Origin: Mermis nigrescens
Lineage: Eukaryota; Nematoda; Enoplea; Mermithida; Mermithidae
DNA: 64,000 nt
Assembly: GCA_036768485.1 (NCBI GenBank)
Contig: JAVLUZ010000415.1
Coordinates: 273,501-337,500 of the forward strand
Direction of reading: 5' to 3'
Position numbers and translations under genes: made by a program. The notes beneath the pieces were generated by a model that had not been told where the DNA came from, did not search any database, and saw only the letters and a list, made by a program, of their open reading frames with translations. Shown in pieces: positions 34,790-47,004 of the stretch; position 1 is the stretch's first letter; the number at the start of each line of letters is the position of its first letter.

Positions 34790-36774
34790 CTGTTTGCAAA
34801 ACGTTGAAATGTATTCTATTTAACGCAGAAGTTTATGCAATAAACTCGACCAACTCCATTTTCTTTTAAACCAGTCAAATTATGACTTGATTTTTATTAC
34901 AGAAACTTGGCTCACTGATTTTATTGCAGATTCTTTGCTTCTTTTAAAGTTTGAATACAGTTTGATTCACTATGATCGAAAAAACAAGACTGGTGGAGGT
35001 GTCGCCATAATATTCAAAAGAAATTTACCCATAAAAATGTAAATGTTCCTGATGAGTTTTCTTTGCAAGAAACAATTACTTGCGATATGACCATATTGGA
35101 GTCTAAATACAAGTTTATCTTATGTTATAGATCTCCAAGAAAAAACGATGATGTAGATCAACAGTTATTGAAGTATTTAAAGTGGTCTTGTAATACTTCT
35201 AGAATAATAGTGGCTTTGGTGATTTTAATTTTCCCGAAATCAGGTGGAATAAAAGGTTTGTTCTTCCTGAAAATAGTATTTCTTCACAGTTTTTCGACCT
35301 TGTAAATGAGATTGGGCTCTATCAGTTTACACGTTTCCCCACTTTAGGTAATAATATATTAGACTTGATTTTCTGTTCCTACAAGTCATGCGTATTTAAT
35401 GTAAAAAATGTTGGACCATTTTCTACTAGCGATCATGATTCACTTAACTTTTGATATTCTCATTCCAAACAAATTCGAAACAGATTCTCATTTCAAAAAC
35501 TTTAATTTTAAAAAAGCTGATTATGTTTCTATTTTGCACGATCTATCTATTATTAGCTGGCCTGATACTTTTACAACCTGTACTAATATTGATGATTTTG
35601 ATGATATTTTTTTAGGCATTTTAAACGCAACGATCAAAGCTCACGTTCCACTGAGTTTGTCCCTACCAAGAAAGCGTAAAAAATTTCCAAAGTATATTTT
35701 GAACTTACAATGCAAGAAGAGAAGGGTTTGGCGACTTTTGAAGAAAAAATCCGGGATTGTCAGATCAGTACAAAATGGTTAGTAAGTCTGTTGAGAATGC
35801 AATAGCGGATTTTTACAGTCGTGAAGAAAATGAACTGTTAAAAAAGGTTCATCACTGAAAAATTTTTACAATTTTGGTAACGCGAGGTTAAAATTGAAAC
35901 AATCTGTGCCTGATCTTGAATCAAATGGTCAGGTTTTTTCTAATGAAACCGAAAAAGCTAACGCTTTCAATGAATTTTTTGGTTCAGTTTTTACTATTCA
36001 TAACAGCATTCCACCATTAAATATCGGTTCGATTGAGGTAGACTATCGGCCTATAGTTAATTTGAACATAGCACAGTTGCTGCAGTTTTAAATAAGTCAA
36101 AGCTCACTCACTCAGTTGGTCCCGATGAGTTGTCAGCTTATTTTTCGAAACAAATTCGAGTTGCTTTAGTTGAACCTCTTTCAACTATTTTCGAGGTATC
36201 ATATCGTTCTGGTATGCTTCCACGTTTGTGGTTAGAAGCTTTAGTAATTCCAAATTTTAAAAAAGGCAATCCACACTCAGTTGAAAACTATAGGCCGATA
36301 TCTCTATGTTGTGTTTTGTGTAAAGTTATGGAATCACTGTTTTTTATTTTTGTACGGGACAAAGATTTTGAGGCTTGTACAAAAGATTTTAGAGCGATCT
36401 TTGTACATCTTTGTACTCAAAGTATAGGCAGTTTTTCGACCGATTTTCGATTGTACAAAAAAAATCGAAGTTTTCTGTACAAAAAAAGAAAACAGTGTAT
36501 GGAATCAATAATCAATAATGCCATCCTGGACTATTTTGACAAGAGTGATTTAATAAATCAGCAACAATTTGGATTTCTGAAGAACAAATCCTGTACACCT
36601 CAGCTTTTAAAGTGCAGAAACCTGTGGACAAAAACTTTGGACAATCATGTTCCAATGGACGTGGTTTATATTGATTTTTGTAAGGCATTCGATTCTGTTG
36701 TTCATTCAAAACTAATATTGAAATCAGAATATTTTAGGTATCTCGGTACTTTGCTTAACTGGCTAAAGCTTTGA
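34790..36774 (+). pseudogene. CR1/L2-type LINE copy 1, 5' part (endonuclease and start of RT)
   Basis: The endonuclease reads NYDLIFITETWLTD and GGGVAIIFK. The reverse transcriptase begins with FKKGNPHSVENYRPISLCC and continues through QQQFGFLKNKSC and VVYIDFCKAFDSVVHSK. It stops at LLNWLK where a 5.9-kb element is inserted. The RT resumes at 42648. Several frameshifts and stops break the reading frame. A 163-bp MITE sits in frame at 36335-36497. Confidence 0.85.
36335..36497 (+). mobile_element. Short hAT-type MITE (P-like) inserted in frame in the RT
   Basis: Begins CACTGTTTTTTATTTTTGTA and ends AAAAAAAGAAAACAGTG. The 8-bp duplication TATGGAAT is perfect (36327-36334 and 36498-36505). Element plus duplication is 171 bp, exactly 57 codons, with no stop, so the RT frame stays open across it. 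A close relative is at 40494-40644. Confidence 0.85.
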
Positions 36775-37672
36775 TGGGTAGGCATACCTGGGGAATGGCT
36801 GACGGGTCGCCCCGACCAACTTCCAGCCAAAAGGGTGGGTGGGTCCCTAGACCCATTATATATGCCTTTTTACGATGCAAAAATTTCACTAAAATACGTA
36901 CCTAGCCAGTTAATTTTTGTAAAAGTCAGCTCGCTGCCTGCCATCTTCTTAATTTATTAGAATATTAACATATCAAAAATGATAAATATATAAAAAATTA
37001 TTAAAATAAAAATATACTTAATATATTTAAAATTATGAATGTGAAAATTTTGTAAAATTAGAATATGAAAAGACAAGTTTTCCATGCAACTGCTTCTCGT
37101 AATTGGTGCATTGTCGTACGGACCTACTGTTTAAAGGTGACAATTATTTTATGCAAATAAAATGGACAACAACTAGGTCAATACAGGGTGGCCACTGACT
37201 TCCCAAAATAAAATTCCCAGGTTTTCCTCGGGTATCCCGGGAGATTTATGGACAGCCCTGTTTTAAATCATGCTTTAAACGCATACTATATACGCAGAAG
37301 TGTCATGATAAGAACATGAAAAAGGATAAGGCACAAGCAACTTTTAATCAAACAAATGCAAACACTAGGGATGGACCGGGTCCAAAATTTTGGATTTTTC
37401 GGGTCCGGGTCCGGGTCTCAACATTTTAAAACTTCGGGTCCGGGTCCGGGTCCGGGTCTGCAGCTTTCCAATTTTCGGGTCCGGGTCCGGGTCCACAGTG
37501 CTAGACCCGACCGGGTCCGGGTCCGGGTCCAACACATCTTGTAGAAGTGCACATTTCCAAAACCACAATGCACTGACACAAAATTTTCGGCAATTTAAAT
37601 AGACACATAATTTAGATCAAGTTGTAGCTGATAGACTACGTGAGCAAAATGCGCGGATAAGACGAGGACAAC

Positions 37673-37841
37673 CAGGGGCGGATTTAGGGGGCGGGGGGGC
37701 GGCCGCCCCCCATAGGCCCAAAATAGTGCGCAAAATTAAGCATTTTTGAGCGATTTTTAGCAATTTTCGGGTTAAAACGGCTAATTTTTCCGCCTAAGTC
37801 AGGGTTCCGCCCCCCTTAGAAAAATCCTAGATCCGCCACTG
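37673..37841 (+). mobile_element. MITE with CAGGGGCGGAT/ATCCGCCACTG ends (169 bp)
   Basis: The 8-bp duplication AGGACAAC is perfect (37665-37672 and 37842-37849). Nested in element D. Confidence 0.85.
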
Positions 37842-38175
37842 AGGACAACTACAGAAGAGTTAAAGCAAAAGAACGTAGTGTGCGATTTGTATAATTTTTT
37901 ATTGGTTGTGTGCATTCAAAGTGCTTTATTTACTGTTGTACGATTCGCTTGATGTTATTGAAATAGGAGTAAATCTTTTAACTCACGAAAACTTGTGATT
38001 GGCCATGTGCCATTTTTTACCCAATGTCATATTACGGCAAGCAGTTACTTCAATGCTTGACAATTACACTGCATTGTTTTGTTTCAGCATTTTAATCAGT
38101 TTGACCGTGCATAATTAATTTTCAAATAAAAAAGATAAAATTTAATTAGTTTATAGACATTACCAAAATTACCCG

Positions 38176-38337
38176 GTCTCTGCTGTACGCAAGTTTCTCT
38201 CATCGCCAGCAACAAGTGTTCCTTCGGAACAGCTGTTTAGCGGAGCCGGACTTATATACCAGCCGAACAGACGTCGTTTGCATGGAAAGACGGCAGAGAA
38301 ATTGCTTTTCATTAAGTACAATTTCAAAGAAATTTAA
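38176..38337 (+). pseudogene. hAT transposase C-terminal dimerisation domain remnant
   Basis: The plus frame reads VRKFLSSPATSVPSEQLFSG, then AGLIYQPNRRRLHGKTAEKL and an LLFIKYN tail before TAA. S-V-P-S-E-x-x-F-S-x-A-G is the signature of the hATC domain, which mediates transposase dimerisation. Only the last 50 or so residues remain; the catalytic core is gone. Confidence 0.85.
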
Positions 38338-38908
38338 AACGAAAGTATAACTCAGAATGTTGATGTGAGTGTTATTCGAAGTGGCAAATAAAATTTTTGA
38401 AATGGCAATTGTTTTTCATTATTGGCAAAAGACTGTTGCTAAGTCAAATTCTATTTGACTCGGGTCCGAAATAATTAGAAAGATCGGGTCCGGGTCCGGG
38501 TCTTCAATTTTAAAAATTTCGGGTCCGGGTCCGGGTCTTCAATCTCAAAAATTCGGGTCCGGTCCGGGTCCAAGAAAATCATCGGGTAGTGCCGGGTCCG
38601 GGTCCGGGTCCGTGGACCCGGTCCATCCCTAGCAAACACTACATGAAACGTTTTGGAACAATCATAATTTCTTTCTCAATGATACTAACGAGTTGTCGAT
38701 AGCAGTTCTCGCAGCCTATAATATAGTACATTAGCGATTTTGGTGTGGTAAAACAGGGTTTTCGATAGTTGTTAGTGTATTTCAGCTAATTTATGGGTTT
38801 CTCACCGCAAAAATTACTAAAAATTGTCTCAAAACGGCGCGAAGCGCCTAAAAATTTACATTTTTCGATTCTAAATGCAAATTCTGCCATTTTAAAGATA
38901 TATAGGAT

Positions 38909-39976
38909 TAGTGGCGGATCTAGGATTTTCCTAAGGGGAAGGGGTGGTTATCCAAACTTATCCAAAAACTGTCAAAAATAGGTCCAAAAATTTGCCCTTA
39001 ACGCGCAAAATAGCGTTTTTTTCGGTGTTTTTCATGGTATAATTTTACATGAAATCACTTGACGCAATATTTTTTCTAAAAATTTTAAAATGCTAGACAA
39101 TTTTGTGCTAAAAAATCATCAAAATTTTTGACTTTAACAAGAATCTGGCGCGAAGCGCCGAAAAATTTGTGAAATTAAAGCGGATAGACGTCTAGAAGCA
39201 TGATTTACCGCTTAATTTCCTGTATTTACAGCATTTGAGCGAAACATCGAAATTTTTAATTGAAAATAGAAGAAAACTATTCAAAAATAGCTGTTAAAAT
39301 TGTTTTGAAACCTACATGAACAGAAAATGGCTTCCAGGCAGTGGTTTTTTGTACAAGGTCCTTTTGTACATATACAAAGATGGTCCCTAAAAGTCTTTGT
39401 ACATTTTGTACACACACAAGTTTTTGGGTATTATGATATAGTACGGTAGCGACTTTGATGTGGTAAAAACAGAGTTGTTCGACCTTTGGTAGTATATTTT
39501 GGCTAAATCCTGGTTTTATGAAAGCAAAAATCATTAAGTATTGTCTTAAAAGGGCGCGAAGCGCCGAAAAATTTGAAATTTTTCCTTTCGAAATGCGATT
39601 TCTGCTATAATAAGGATATATATGACACACAATTACACATTTCGGCGCGAAGCGCCGAAAACTTACGCGAATTCCAGACCTTTTTTGCAGGTTTTGTCTT
39701 CCCGAAGATCTTTGTACATCTACAAAGACGGTCCCGAAAAGTCTTATCGGGTAAAATCTTTGCCGAATACAAAAAAACGTGCTTCCATGTCGCCAAGAAA
39801 GTGAATAAATGTCATTAATAGGTATCATACCGGCGCGCAGCGCCGAAATAATTTGAGAATTTGTGGTTACTGACGGCCAAAAATCATTGCAAATTGCTTA
39901 TCCATTCTTTAACTCGCCAAATATTTTTGACCAATGTGGGGGCGGCCGCCCCCTTGCCCCCTGAAATCCGCCCCTG
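38909..39976 (+). mobile_element. TAGTGGCGGATC-type element nested in family P
   Basis: Ends TAGTGGCGGATCTAGG and AAATCCGCCCCTG. Flanks TATAGGAT and TATAGGAC (7 of 8). It contains another family P element at 39339-39781. Confidence 0.8.
39339..39781 (-). mobile_element. Family P element, innermost layer
   Basis: Begins CAGTGGTTTTTTGTACAAGG and ends GAATACAAAAAAACGTG. Flanks CTTCCAGG and CTTCCATG (7 of 8). Shortened internally (443 bp). Confidence 0.8.
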
Positions 39977-40493
39977 TATAGGACAAACAATAACTCATTT
40001 CGGCGCAAAGCGCCAAAAACTTTTGGGAATTTTACAGCCTTTCTACAGGTTTTGTCTTCCCAAAAATCTTTGAACATTTTGTACACGGAAATTTTTGGGT
40101 ACTATAATTTGGTAGAGTAGCGGCTTTAGTGTGGTAAAAACAAAGTTGTTCGACTTTTGATTACCTAATTTCTGGGTCTTTACGGGCAAAACTCACTAAG
40201 AATCGTCTTAAAACGCGCGAAGCGCCATAAAGCGCCATAAAATTTGAAATTTTTCCTCTTAAAATGCAATCTCTGCCATTATAAAGATATGTAGAACACC
40301 CAATTACTCATTTCGGCGCTAGGCGCCGAAAATTTTTGCGAATTTCAGACCTTTTTTTCAATTTTAGTCTTACCAAAAATCTTTGTACATGTACAAAGAT
40401 GGTTCCGAAAAATCTTTGTACATCGGGAAAAATCTAGCCGAGTACAAATAGTAGTATATATACAAACGTCTATATACGAACAATAGTACAAAT

Positions 40494-40644
40494 TACGGTT
40501 TTTTTGTACGAGACAAAGATTTTGAGGTTCGTACAAAGATTTTTGGAGCGATCTTTGTACAACTTTGTACACAAAGTATAGGCACTTTTTGGCCGATTTT
40601 TCATTGTACAAAAAATCGCCAAGTTTTCGTACAAAAAAACAGTG
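40494..40644 (+). mobile_element. Short P-like hAT MITE (151 bp)
   Basis: Begins TACGGTTTTTTTGTACGAG and ends CGTACAAAAAAACAGTG. The duplication GTACAAAT is perfect. Same subfamily as 36335-36497. Confidence 0.85.
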
Positions 40645-41467
40645 GTACAAATAGCTACTAGATATATCAAACAAAGAGAATACACTAATAGCAATCAACG
40701 ATGTGACAATCGGCGAGATGAAAAACGGAAATAAACGCTACATGATAAAATATAAAAACACGTAAACTAGCATGATAATAAAAGCGATAAAAAATATAAC
40801 ATTGTACTATTAATTCAATATTTTTGGCCTCCGAAAACTCGAGTTCAAACTAAATTTCTTGACGAAAATCCCGGGTTTGTCCCGTGTGCCGAAAAATCCT
40901 CGGGCTTTTCCCGGGTTTCCCGGATTCCCGGTTGAGTGCCACCCTGTCAATATATCGATGCGTATGTTATAGCATACGCACATGCAAATGCATAGCTATT
41001 TTAGAATTTTGAAGATAACGCATAGTTCATGGGTTAATGGAATTTTCATGGGATCTTTAGGTCAGCAAAATCATGTTGATTGAATCTTATTTTTAATTCT
41101 GATTTTAATAACTTCCGAGAATTTCGTTCAGCACTGCTTATCTTGAGAAAGTAGCAAAATGAGTTGAAAAAAAGACAAATGTCAAAAATATTCAACTATG
41201 TGCGCTGCTTATAATTCGCGCATTGCTTACCATCTAAAAATAAGTAAAAGTAAGGTAAAACAAAAAATTGAAAAAAGGAAGTTTTGGCGCTTCGCGCCAG
41301 ATAAAACTTCTGTGTTGCTATTATTGCTTATCTTAATAAAGTGAATCACTAAGAATTTATATTTGCATTACTAACTTCAATACACATGCAAGCACTAACT
41401 TGTACAAAAGGGTTGCATGGGTGAGTTTAACTGACACTTATACTTCTCTAACTATTAAGCTCCAGAA

Positions 41468-42445
41468 AAAGGTGGGTCTGTCCCTGAAAAAGGTGGGTCC
41501 GTGCCTGAAAAAGGTGGGTCTGTCCCTGAAAAAGTTGGGTCCGTGCCTGAAAAAGGTTGTTCCATCTCTGAAAGAGGTGGGCCCGTGCCTGAAAAGGCTG
41601 GGTCCGTCCCTGAAAAAAGTGGGTCGTTCAGCTTAATCAGTGGGTCAGTCCCAGAAAAAGATGGGTCTGTGCTCTGAAAAAGGTGGGTCCGTGCCTGAAA
41701 AGGGTGGGTTCGTGCCTGAAAAGAGTGGGTCCGTGCCTAGAAAAGGTGGGTACGTCCATGTAAAAAGTGGGTCGTTCAGCTTAATCAGTGGGTTAGTCTC
41801 AGAAAAAAGTGGGTCTGTCCCTGAAAAAGGTGGGTCTGTCCCTGAAAAAGTGGGTCGTTCAGCTTAATCAGTGGGTCAGTCCCAGAAAAAGATTTGTCTG
41901 TCTCTGAAAAAGGTGGGTCCATCCTGAAAAGGGTGGGTCCATGCTTGAAAAGGGTGGGTCCGTCCCTGAAAAAAGTGGGTCGTTCAGCTAAATCAGTGGG
42001 TCAGTCCCAGAAAAAAGTGGGTCTGTCCCTGAAAAGTGTGGGTCCGTGCCTGAAAAGGGTGGGTCCGTGCCTGAAAAGGGTGGGTCCGTGCCTAAAAAGG
42101 GTGGGTCCGTGCCTGAAAAGGGTGGGTCCGTCCTTTAGAAAAGTGGGTCTGTCCTTCAGCTCAATCAGTGGGTCAGTCCCAGAAAAAGTGGGTCTGTCCC
42201 TGAAAAAGGTGGGTCTGTGCCTGAAAAGGGTGGGTCCGTGCCTGAATAGGGTGGGTCCGTCCTTGAAACAAAGCGGGTCGTTCAGCTTAATCAATGGGTC
42301 AGTCCCAGAAAAAATGTGGGTCTGTCCCTGATAAAGGTGGGTCCATGCCTGAAAAGGGTAAGTCCGTCCCTGGAAAAAGTAGGTCTCTTAGCTTAATCAG
42401 TGGGTCAGTCACTGAAAAAAAGGTGGGTCCATCCATAAAAAAGGC
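41468..42445. repeat. Minisatellite of about 21 bp with embedded longer unit
   Basis: Units such as GGTGGGTCCGTGCCTGAAAA repeat about 40 times. They are periodically replaced by a block reading GTTCAGCTTAATCAGTGGGT, so the array has a higher-order organisation of roughly 150-300 bp. Frames shift between units, so the Lys/Gly/Pro-rich peptides are not proteins. Confidence 0.9.
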
Positions 42446-42647
42446 GTCGAACAGTTTAAGAAGATGGTTCCTGTGCATGTTTTGCAAACTGATCATGATA
42501 TACTGTATCTAGCATTTCCTTTAATTATCTCCGAAAATTTTCTCCCTGTTCAAAACATAGCCCCGTCCAAGTTACCCCTTCGCCCCGTCCAACTTTTGGT
42601 TCGGCCCGTCCTGGTGATGGGCCAATATGGGGTATTGCCCACGTGTG

Positions 42648-44541
42648 TGGATAGGTCACAGAAGGTGGAAATAAATGGTTTTCTTTCAGCCCCTATTCCG
42701 GTAATTAGTGGTGTTCCCCAGGGTAGTGTGCTAGGCACGGTTTTTTTTTGTATTCGGCAAAGATTTTTCCCGATGTACAAAGACTTTTCGGGACCGTCTT
42801 TGCACATGTACAAAGATTTTTGGGAAGACAAAAATTGCAAAAAAGGTCTAAAATTCGAAAAATTTTCGCGCTTCGCGCCGAAATGAGTAATTGTGTGTTC
42901 TATATATCTTTATAATGGCAGAAATTGCATTTCAAAAGTAAAAATGTCAAATTTTTCGGCAGAAAAATAGAGACCCAGAAATTAGCTAAAACACACTACG
43001 AAAAGTCAAAGAACTCTGTTTTTACGACACTAAAATAGCTGCTGTACCATATTATAGTACCCAAAAATTTTGTGTATACAAAATGAACAAAGATTTTTAG
43101 GAAGACAAAAACTGTAAAAAGGTGTAAAATTCCCAGAATTTTTGGCGCTTCGCGCCGAACTGATAAATTATTTGTCCTATAAATCTTTAAAATGGCAGAA
43201 TTTGCATTTGGAATGGAAAAGTGTCAATATTTTTCGCGCTTCGCGCCGTTTTCAGATAATTTTTAGTAATTTTTGGCGTCAGAAACCCAGAAATTAGCTA
43301 AAATACACTACCAAAGATCGAAAACCCTGTTTTACCACACTAAAATCGCTACCGTACTATATTATAGTACACAAAAATTTGCATGTACAAAATGTACAAA
43401 GACTTTTGGGGACCATCTTTGTACATGTACAAACGGACCTTGTACAAGAAAAAAAACACTGGTGCTAGGGCCTACATTATTTTTGGTTTTCCTTAACGAC
43501 CTGGTCGATAGTATCAAGCATAGCAATATCATGCTGTTTGCTGATGATTTAAAAATATTTCATTTTTCACTGTGAATTCATATCCTTGCAAGCAGACCTT
43601 GATTCATTGCATGGGTGGACCGAAAAATGGCAACTGCAAATAAGTTATGACAAATGTGTAACCTTGTATTTGGGATATGGCAACCCTAAAACATCTATAA
43701 CCTTTTCTTAAAAGATCTAGCTGATGCAGAAGCTTCTATCAAGGATTTAGGAGTTTTTGTTAAAAATGACCTGTCCTCTAGCATTCATTGTGTGAATATT
43801 GCATCCAAAGCTTCCAGAGTTGCTTCTTTGATACAAAAACTTTTATTTCCAGAAATATTGATTTGATGGTGAAAGTATTCAAAGTTTATGTAAGACCGAT
43901 ACTAGAGTATAGCACGGTGGTTCGAATCCTTACCTAATAAAAGACATCAACCAAATTGAAAATGTTCAACGTAAATTTACAAAACGAATACTTTGGCGGC
44001 ATCAACAGCAGGATTTGTCTCATAGCGAATGATTGAATTTGTTAGATCTTGAAAGACTCGGAAACACAGCGTATCTATTTTGACCTTACTTTTGCTTTTA
44101 GGATAATTAAGGGACAGTTGCTTTCTGTTTTAGATTTTTTTCGAATCTGCTTCTAACAGGGGCACTAGGTCAAATAACGACATGAAGTTGTATATTAGAA
44201 AATCTCATTTGGATTGTAGAAAGAACGATTTTGCAAACAGGGTGGCTAGAATTTGGAATACATTGCCACAATGTATTGTTGACTGCAGAAATTTTAAACT
44301 GTTTAGGGTTTTGGTTTAATTTATTAGAATTTCTTAAGGGGCGTATGTAAGTGCACTGACTGTACGCCTTGGCTTTACTTACATACCAACTCACTTATTT
44401 CGCATTATTTTTTGCATTTATTGACAATTCCTTTCCTAAAATTGCTCATTTAATAATTCTTTGCATTATTGTATTGGTATTTGTTGTAGCATGTCTTGTC
44501 CATGTAATTCAGCCAATAAACTATTCTATTCTATTCTATTC
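42648..44541 (+). pseudogene. CR1/L2-type LINE copy 1, 3' part
   Basis: The RT resumes with DRSQKVEINGFLS, ISGVPQGSVLG, then (after a nested P element) PTLFLVFLNDLVDSI and LFADDLKIF. YADD-type catalytic residues read FADD. It ends with a WNTLPQCIV motif and a 3' microsatellite of CTATT units at 44521-44541, typical of CR1/L2 3' ends. Multiple frameshifts. Confidence 0.85.
42736..43461 (+). mobile_element. hAT-type MITE family P nested in the LINE RT
   Basis: Begins CACGGTTTTTTTTTGTATTC and ends AAAAAAAACACTG. The duplication GTGCTAGG is perfect (42728-42735 and 43462-43469). Excision on paper restores the continuity of the GVPQGS-VLG-P motif. Confidence 0.9.
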
Positions 44542-44621
44542 AGGACCGGACTCAGGACAAATGGGTAAAATCCGGACAAACAATCAGGACAATGAAAAGA
44601 TCAGGACAATCTATTAGATAT

Positions 44622-45413
44622 TAGTGATGAAACGGGTACCCAGATCCGGATCCGGTATTATCCGGATGTTTTCAGGATCCGATCCGGATCCGGATCCGGA
44701 AGTTTGAATTTTAACTAACCGGATCCGGTACTTCGTATTTTAAGTACCCGGATCCAGATCCGATCCGGAAGTTAAGCGACGCAATACTTTATTCTGAGCG
44801 TGCATATAAATGAGGCGAATTTGATTGACAGTACACTTAAGCGCAATGCGTGCATTGCTCAACTTTGACAATAGCATTTTTTTTACTATCTGTTTTAAGT
44901 AAAGTCGACAGGCGCCACGAGCCATTATTGACCAAAACGGCTACGTGATTGAAATATTTCGCCTCATTTAAAATGTTCACCCGACTCACTACAAATTGTC
45001 ACACTCCACGGTTTTATTAACGTGTCAGAAGATATCCGATTTTATTTACAAATCCGTTTCATCACAATCAATTATAATGATGATAGCGAGGGATAATGAT
45101 AATGACAAATGAGGTACATCTATAATGATAAAGATAGGCGAGTATGATAGCTGAACATATTGAATTTAGGATGATAATGCATATCAACAGTACATTAATG
45201 GCGCTGCACAATTTAAGATCATTCACATTGGATCCGGATCCGGAAGTTTTGTAAACGTGGATCCGGATCCGGATCCGGAAGTTGTAGAAAATAGGATCCG
45301 GATCCGGATCCGGAAGTTGTAGAAAGTAGGATCCGGATCTGGATGCGGAAGTTAAAATTAGGATCCGTATCCGGATCCGGATAAATTGAAATTGAGGATC
45401 TGTTTCATCACTA
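44622..45413. mobile_element. hAT element G with GGATCCGGAT arrays (792 bp)
   Basis: The ends TAGTGATGAAACGGGTACCC and CTGTTTCATCACTA are inverted. The duplication TTAGATAT is perfect (44614-44621 and 45414-45421). Arrays of GGATCCGGATCCGGAAGTT lie at both ends. Confidence 0.85.
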
Positions 45414-45433
45414 TTAGATATGTAGGGTCGGAC

Positions 45434-45674
45434 TCACACCTGGGCGTGGGAGGGTTTGGGGGTATGCACCCCCCAGAAACCAAAATACCCCCCAGAATTC
45501 AATTTTTAAAATTTTTTTTTCGTTTTTTTCGCAACTTTCTAATGTCAATAGTTAGTGCTATATGAGAAACGTCGAAAAATGGTTTTTTTACGCCATACCA
45601 CCATTTTTACGGCCATTTTTTGACCTTCGAAAAATTTTGCACCCCCCCCCAGAATTTTCTTGCTGCCCATGTAT
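45434..45674 (+). mobile_element. MITE family Q (241 bp)
   Basis: Begins TCACACCTGGGCGTGGGAGG and ends TGCTGCCCATGTAT. The duplication GGTCGGAC is perfect on both sides, directly beside element G. Confidence 0.85.
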
Positions 45675-46350
45675 GGTCGGACTAGCCAGGACCTTGGTGG
45701 CGGTTGTGAACCCCAGTGGCACTTGAGAACCCCCTTCAGGCCCCACTTTGGGCAACGTCACCTAGTTCTGGAACTACCCCACTCCAATTGTCCTGAGTGA
45801 TTGTCCGGATTTAATCAATTTTGTCCGGTCCTGGCTAGCAGGCACATAGCTGGCCCTCCTATTTTGGGGGGACTAACACCAATTTTGGGGGGTCCAAGCC
45901 AAAAAAGCATATGTAAAAAGTCCTATTTTTCCTGATTTTTCAATCTTGGGGGGTCCGAAACCCCCCCCCGGCACCCGTGCCAATCAGTGTTGCCAGGTCC
46001 CAAAATTCAGATTCTCCTGCACAGAGGTAAAATTGGGGAAAAATTCTCCTGCAATTCTCCTGAAAATATTTTGATTCTCCTGAAAATTCTCCTGGCTCAT
46101 ATTTTGCAGGAAAGGTTGTACAGCAGATCTACAATTGTATGTACACATGCATATCAAGCATGCTCAGGCCAATTTACCTTGGTTCACCCAACTATTTTAT
46201 TCTGATCTCTTGCCTGTTAATCCTAAGTGACACTCAAGGCTAAATAATGAACATTAATTCTCTCACAAAAAGCTCATGGAGCATATCTGCATTATACAGG
46301 CAGATGCAAAAATAATGGAAGACTAATGCTGCACCACGAAGTATGACATT

Positions 46351-46605
46351 TTATTCAACATCAACAGCTGACAAACATTCAATAACAAATTCCTGATCTT
46401 CATCAGGAGCTACATTTTTGGTCATGTAAATAGAATCCGTAAAGCGCAACAACATCTGTTTTGATGGCTTAAAGCTAGAAAGAGATATATTCCATAAGAT
46501 AAAAGCATAACGAACAGTGATCACAGCATCAACTGAATGGCACAATAAGCGATTTCTTAACTTATTTTTAACGATATATAAAATTTCTGAAAAGAGCCCT
46601 GTTTG
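46351..46605 (-). pseudogene. hAT transposase C-terminal fragment of element A
   Basis: The minus strand reads SQTGLFSEILYIVKNKLRNR followed by LLCHSVDAVITVRYAF and ends ECLSAVDVE. The F-S-(x)n-R-N-R-L-(x)n-D-A-(x)n-R pattern is the end of the hATC domain. Upstream it is cut off by the insertion of element B. Confidence 0.7.
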
Positions 46606-47004
46606 TGATGTCTTTTGAAAAAATAAATAATACTTTATTACTAATTAGTGATCGACCGGGGCGACTTTTTTGGCCGGGGCCGGGGCTGGCCGGGGTCAGA
46701 CAAGAAAAATATTATTGCATGACACATACTTGGGGTGGGCATAGGAAAAGAAATAATGAGCAACTGCTCCATTCAGTAGTCAATGGTAAGCGCAAAGCTA
46801 GGTGCGCCTTTTCATATCAAGTTTTATTACTATTTATGTCACAAGAAACAAATTTAGTCCAGTGTTTCATTGTCTGAATCATCAATCAAGTCCATGTCGC
46901 TGCTATTAGCACACTCTATATCATTTGAATCTTTGCTACTGCTACTGCTGCTATAGCGATTGGATGCAATAGATATTGGATGTAATAAATGAGACATCAC
47001 ACAT

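Larger units (their letters stand above)
37366..38631. mobile_element. hAT element D with CGGGTCC arrays (1.27 kb)
   Basis: The ends TAGGGATGGACCGGGTCC and GGACCCGGTCCATCCCTA are inverted. The duplication GCAAACAC is perfect (37358-37365 and 38632-38639). Arrays of CGGGTCCGGGTCC lie at both ends. It carries a transposase C-terminal remnant at 38176-38337 and a nested MITE. Confidence 0.9.
38714..40448 (-). mobile_element. Family P element, end-truncated, split by a MITE
   Basis: Runs from CCTATAATATAGTACATTAG to GCCGAGTACAAA in reverse orientation. It is interrupted by 38909-39976, and both outermost P ends are missing. Confidence 0.65.
37184..40946. mobile_element. Element with CAGGGTGGCCACT ends, holding further nests
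   Basis: The ends CAGGGTGGCCACTGA and TTGAGTGCCACCCTG are inverted, followed inward by CCCGGGAGAT- and TTTCCCGGGTT-type sequence. TCAATA flanks both sides. The superfamily is uncertain: hAT-like ends but only six matching flank bases. Confidence 0.65.
36783..42647. mobile_element. 5.9-kb composite hAT-type element splitting LINE copy 1
   Basis: The ends CATACCTGGGGAATGGC and GGGTATTGCCCACGTGTG are inverted. Flanks TGGGTAGG and TGGATAGG match 7 of 8. Subterminal words related to GCCCGTCC link it to 19163-19391. Removing it joins the RT of 36774 to that of 42648. Its own body is mostly later insertions. Confidence 0.75.

Noticed and set aside
41400..42512. Several Lys/Gly/Pro-rich open frames that look like a repeat protein
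   Set aside because: The frame changes between units of the minisatellite and both strands are open; this is a low-stop tandem repeat, not a gene.
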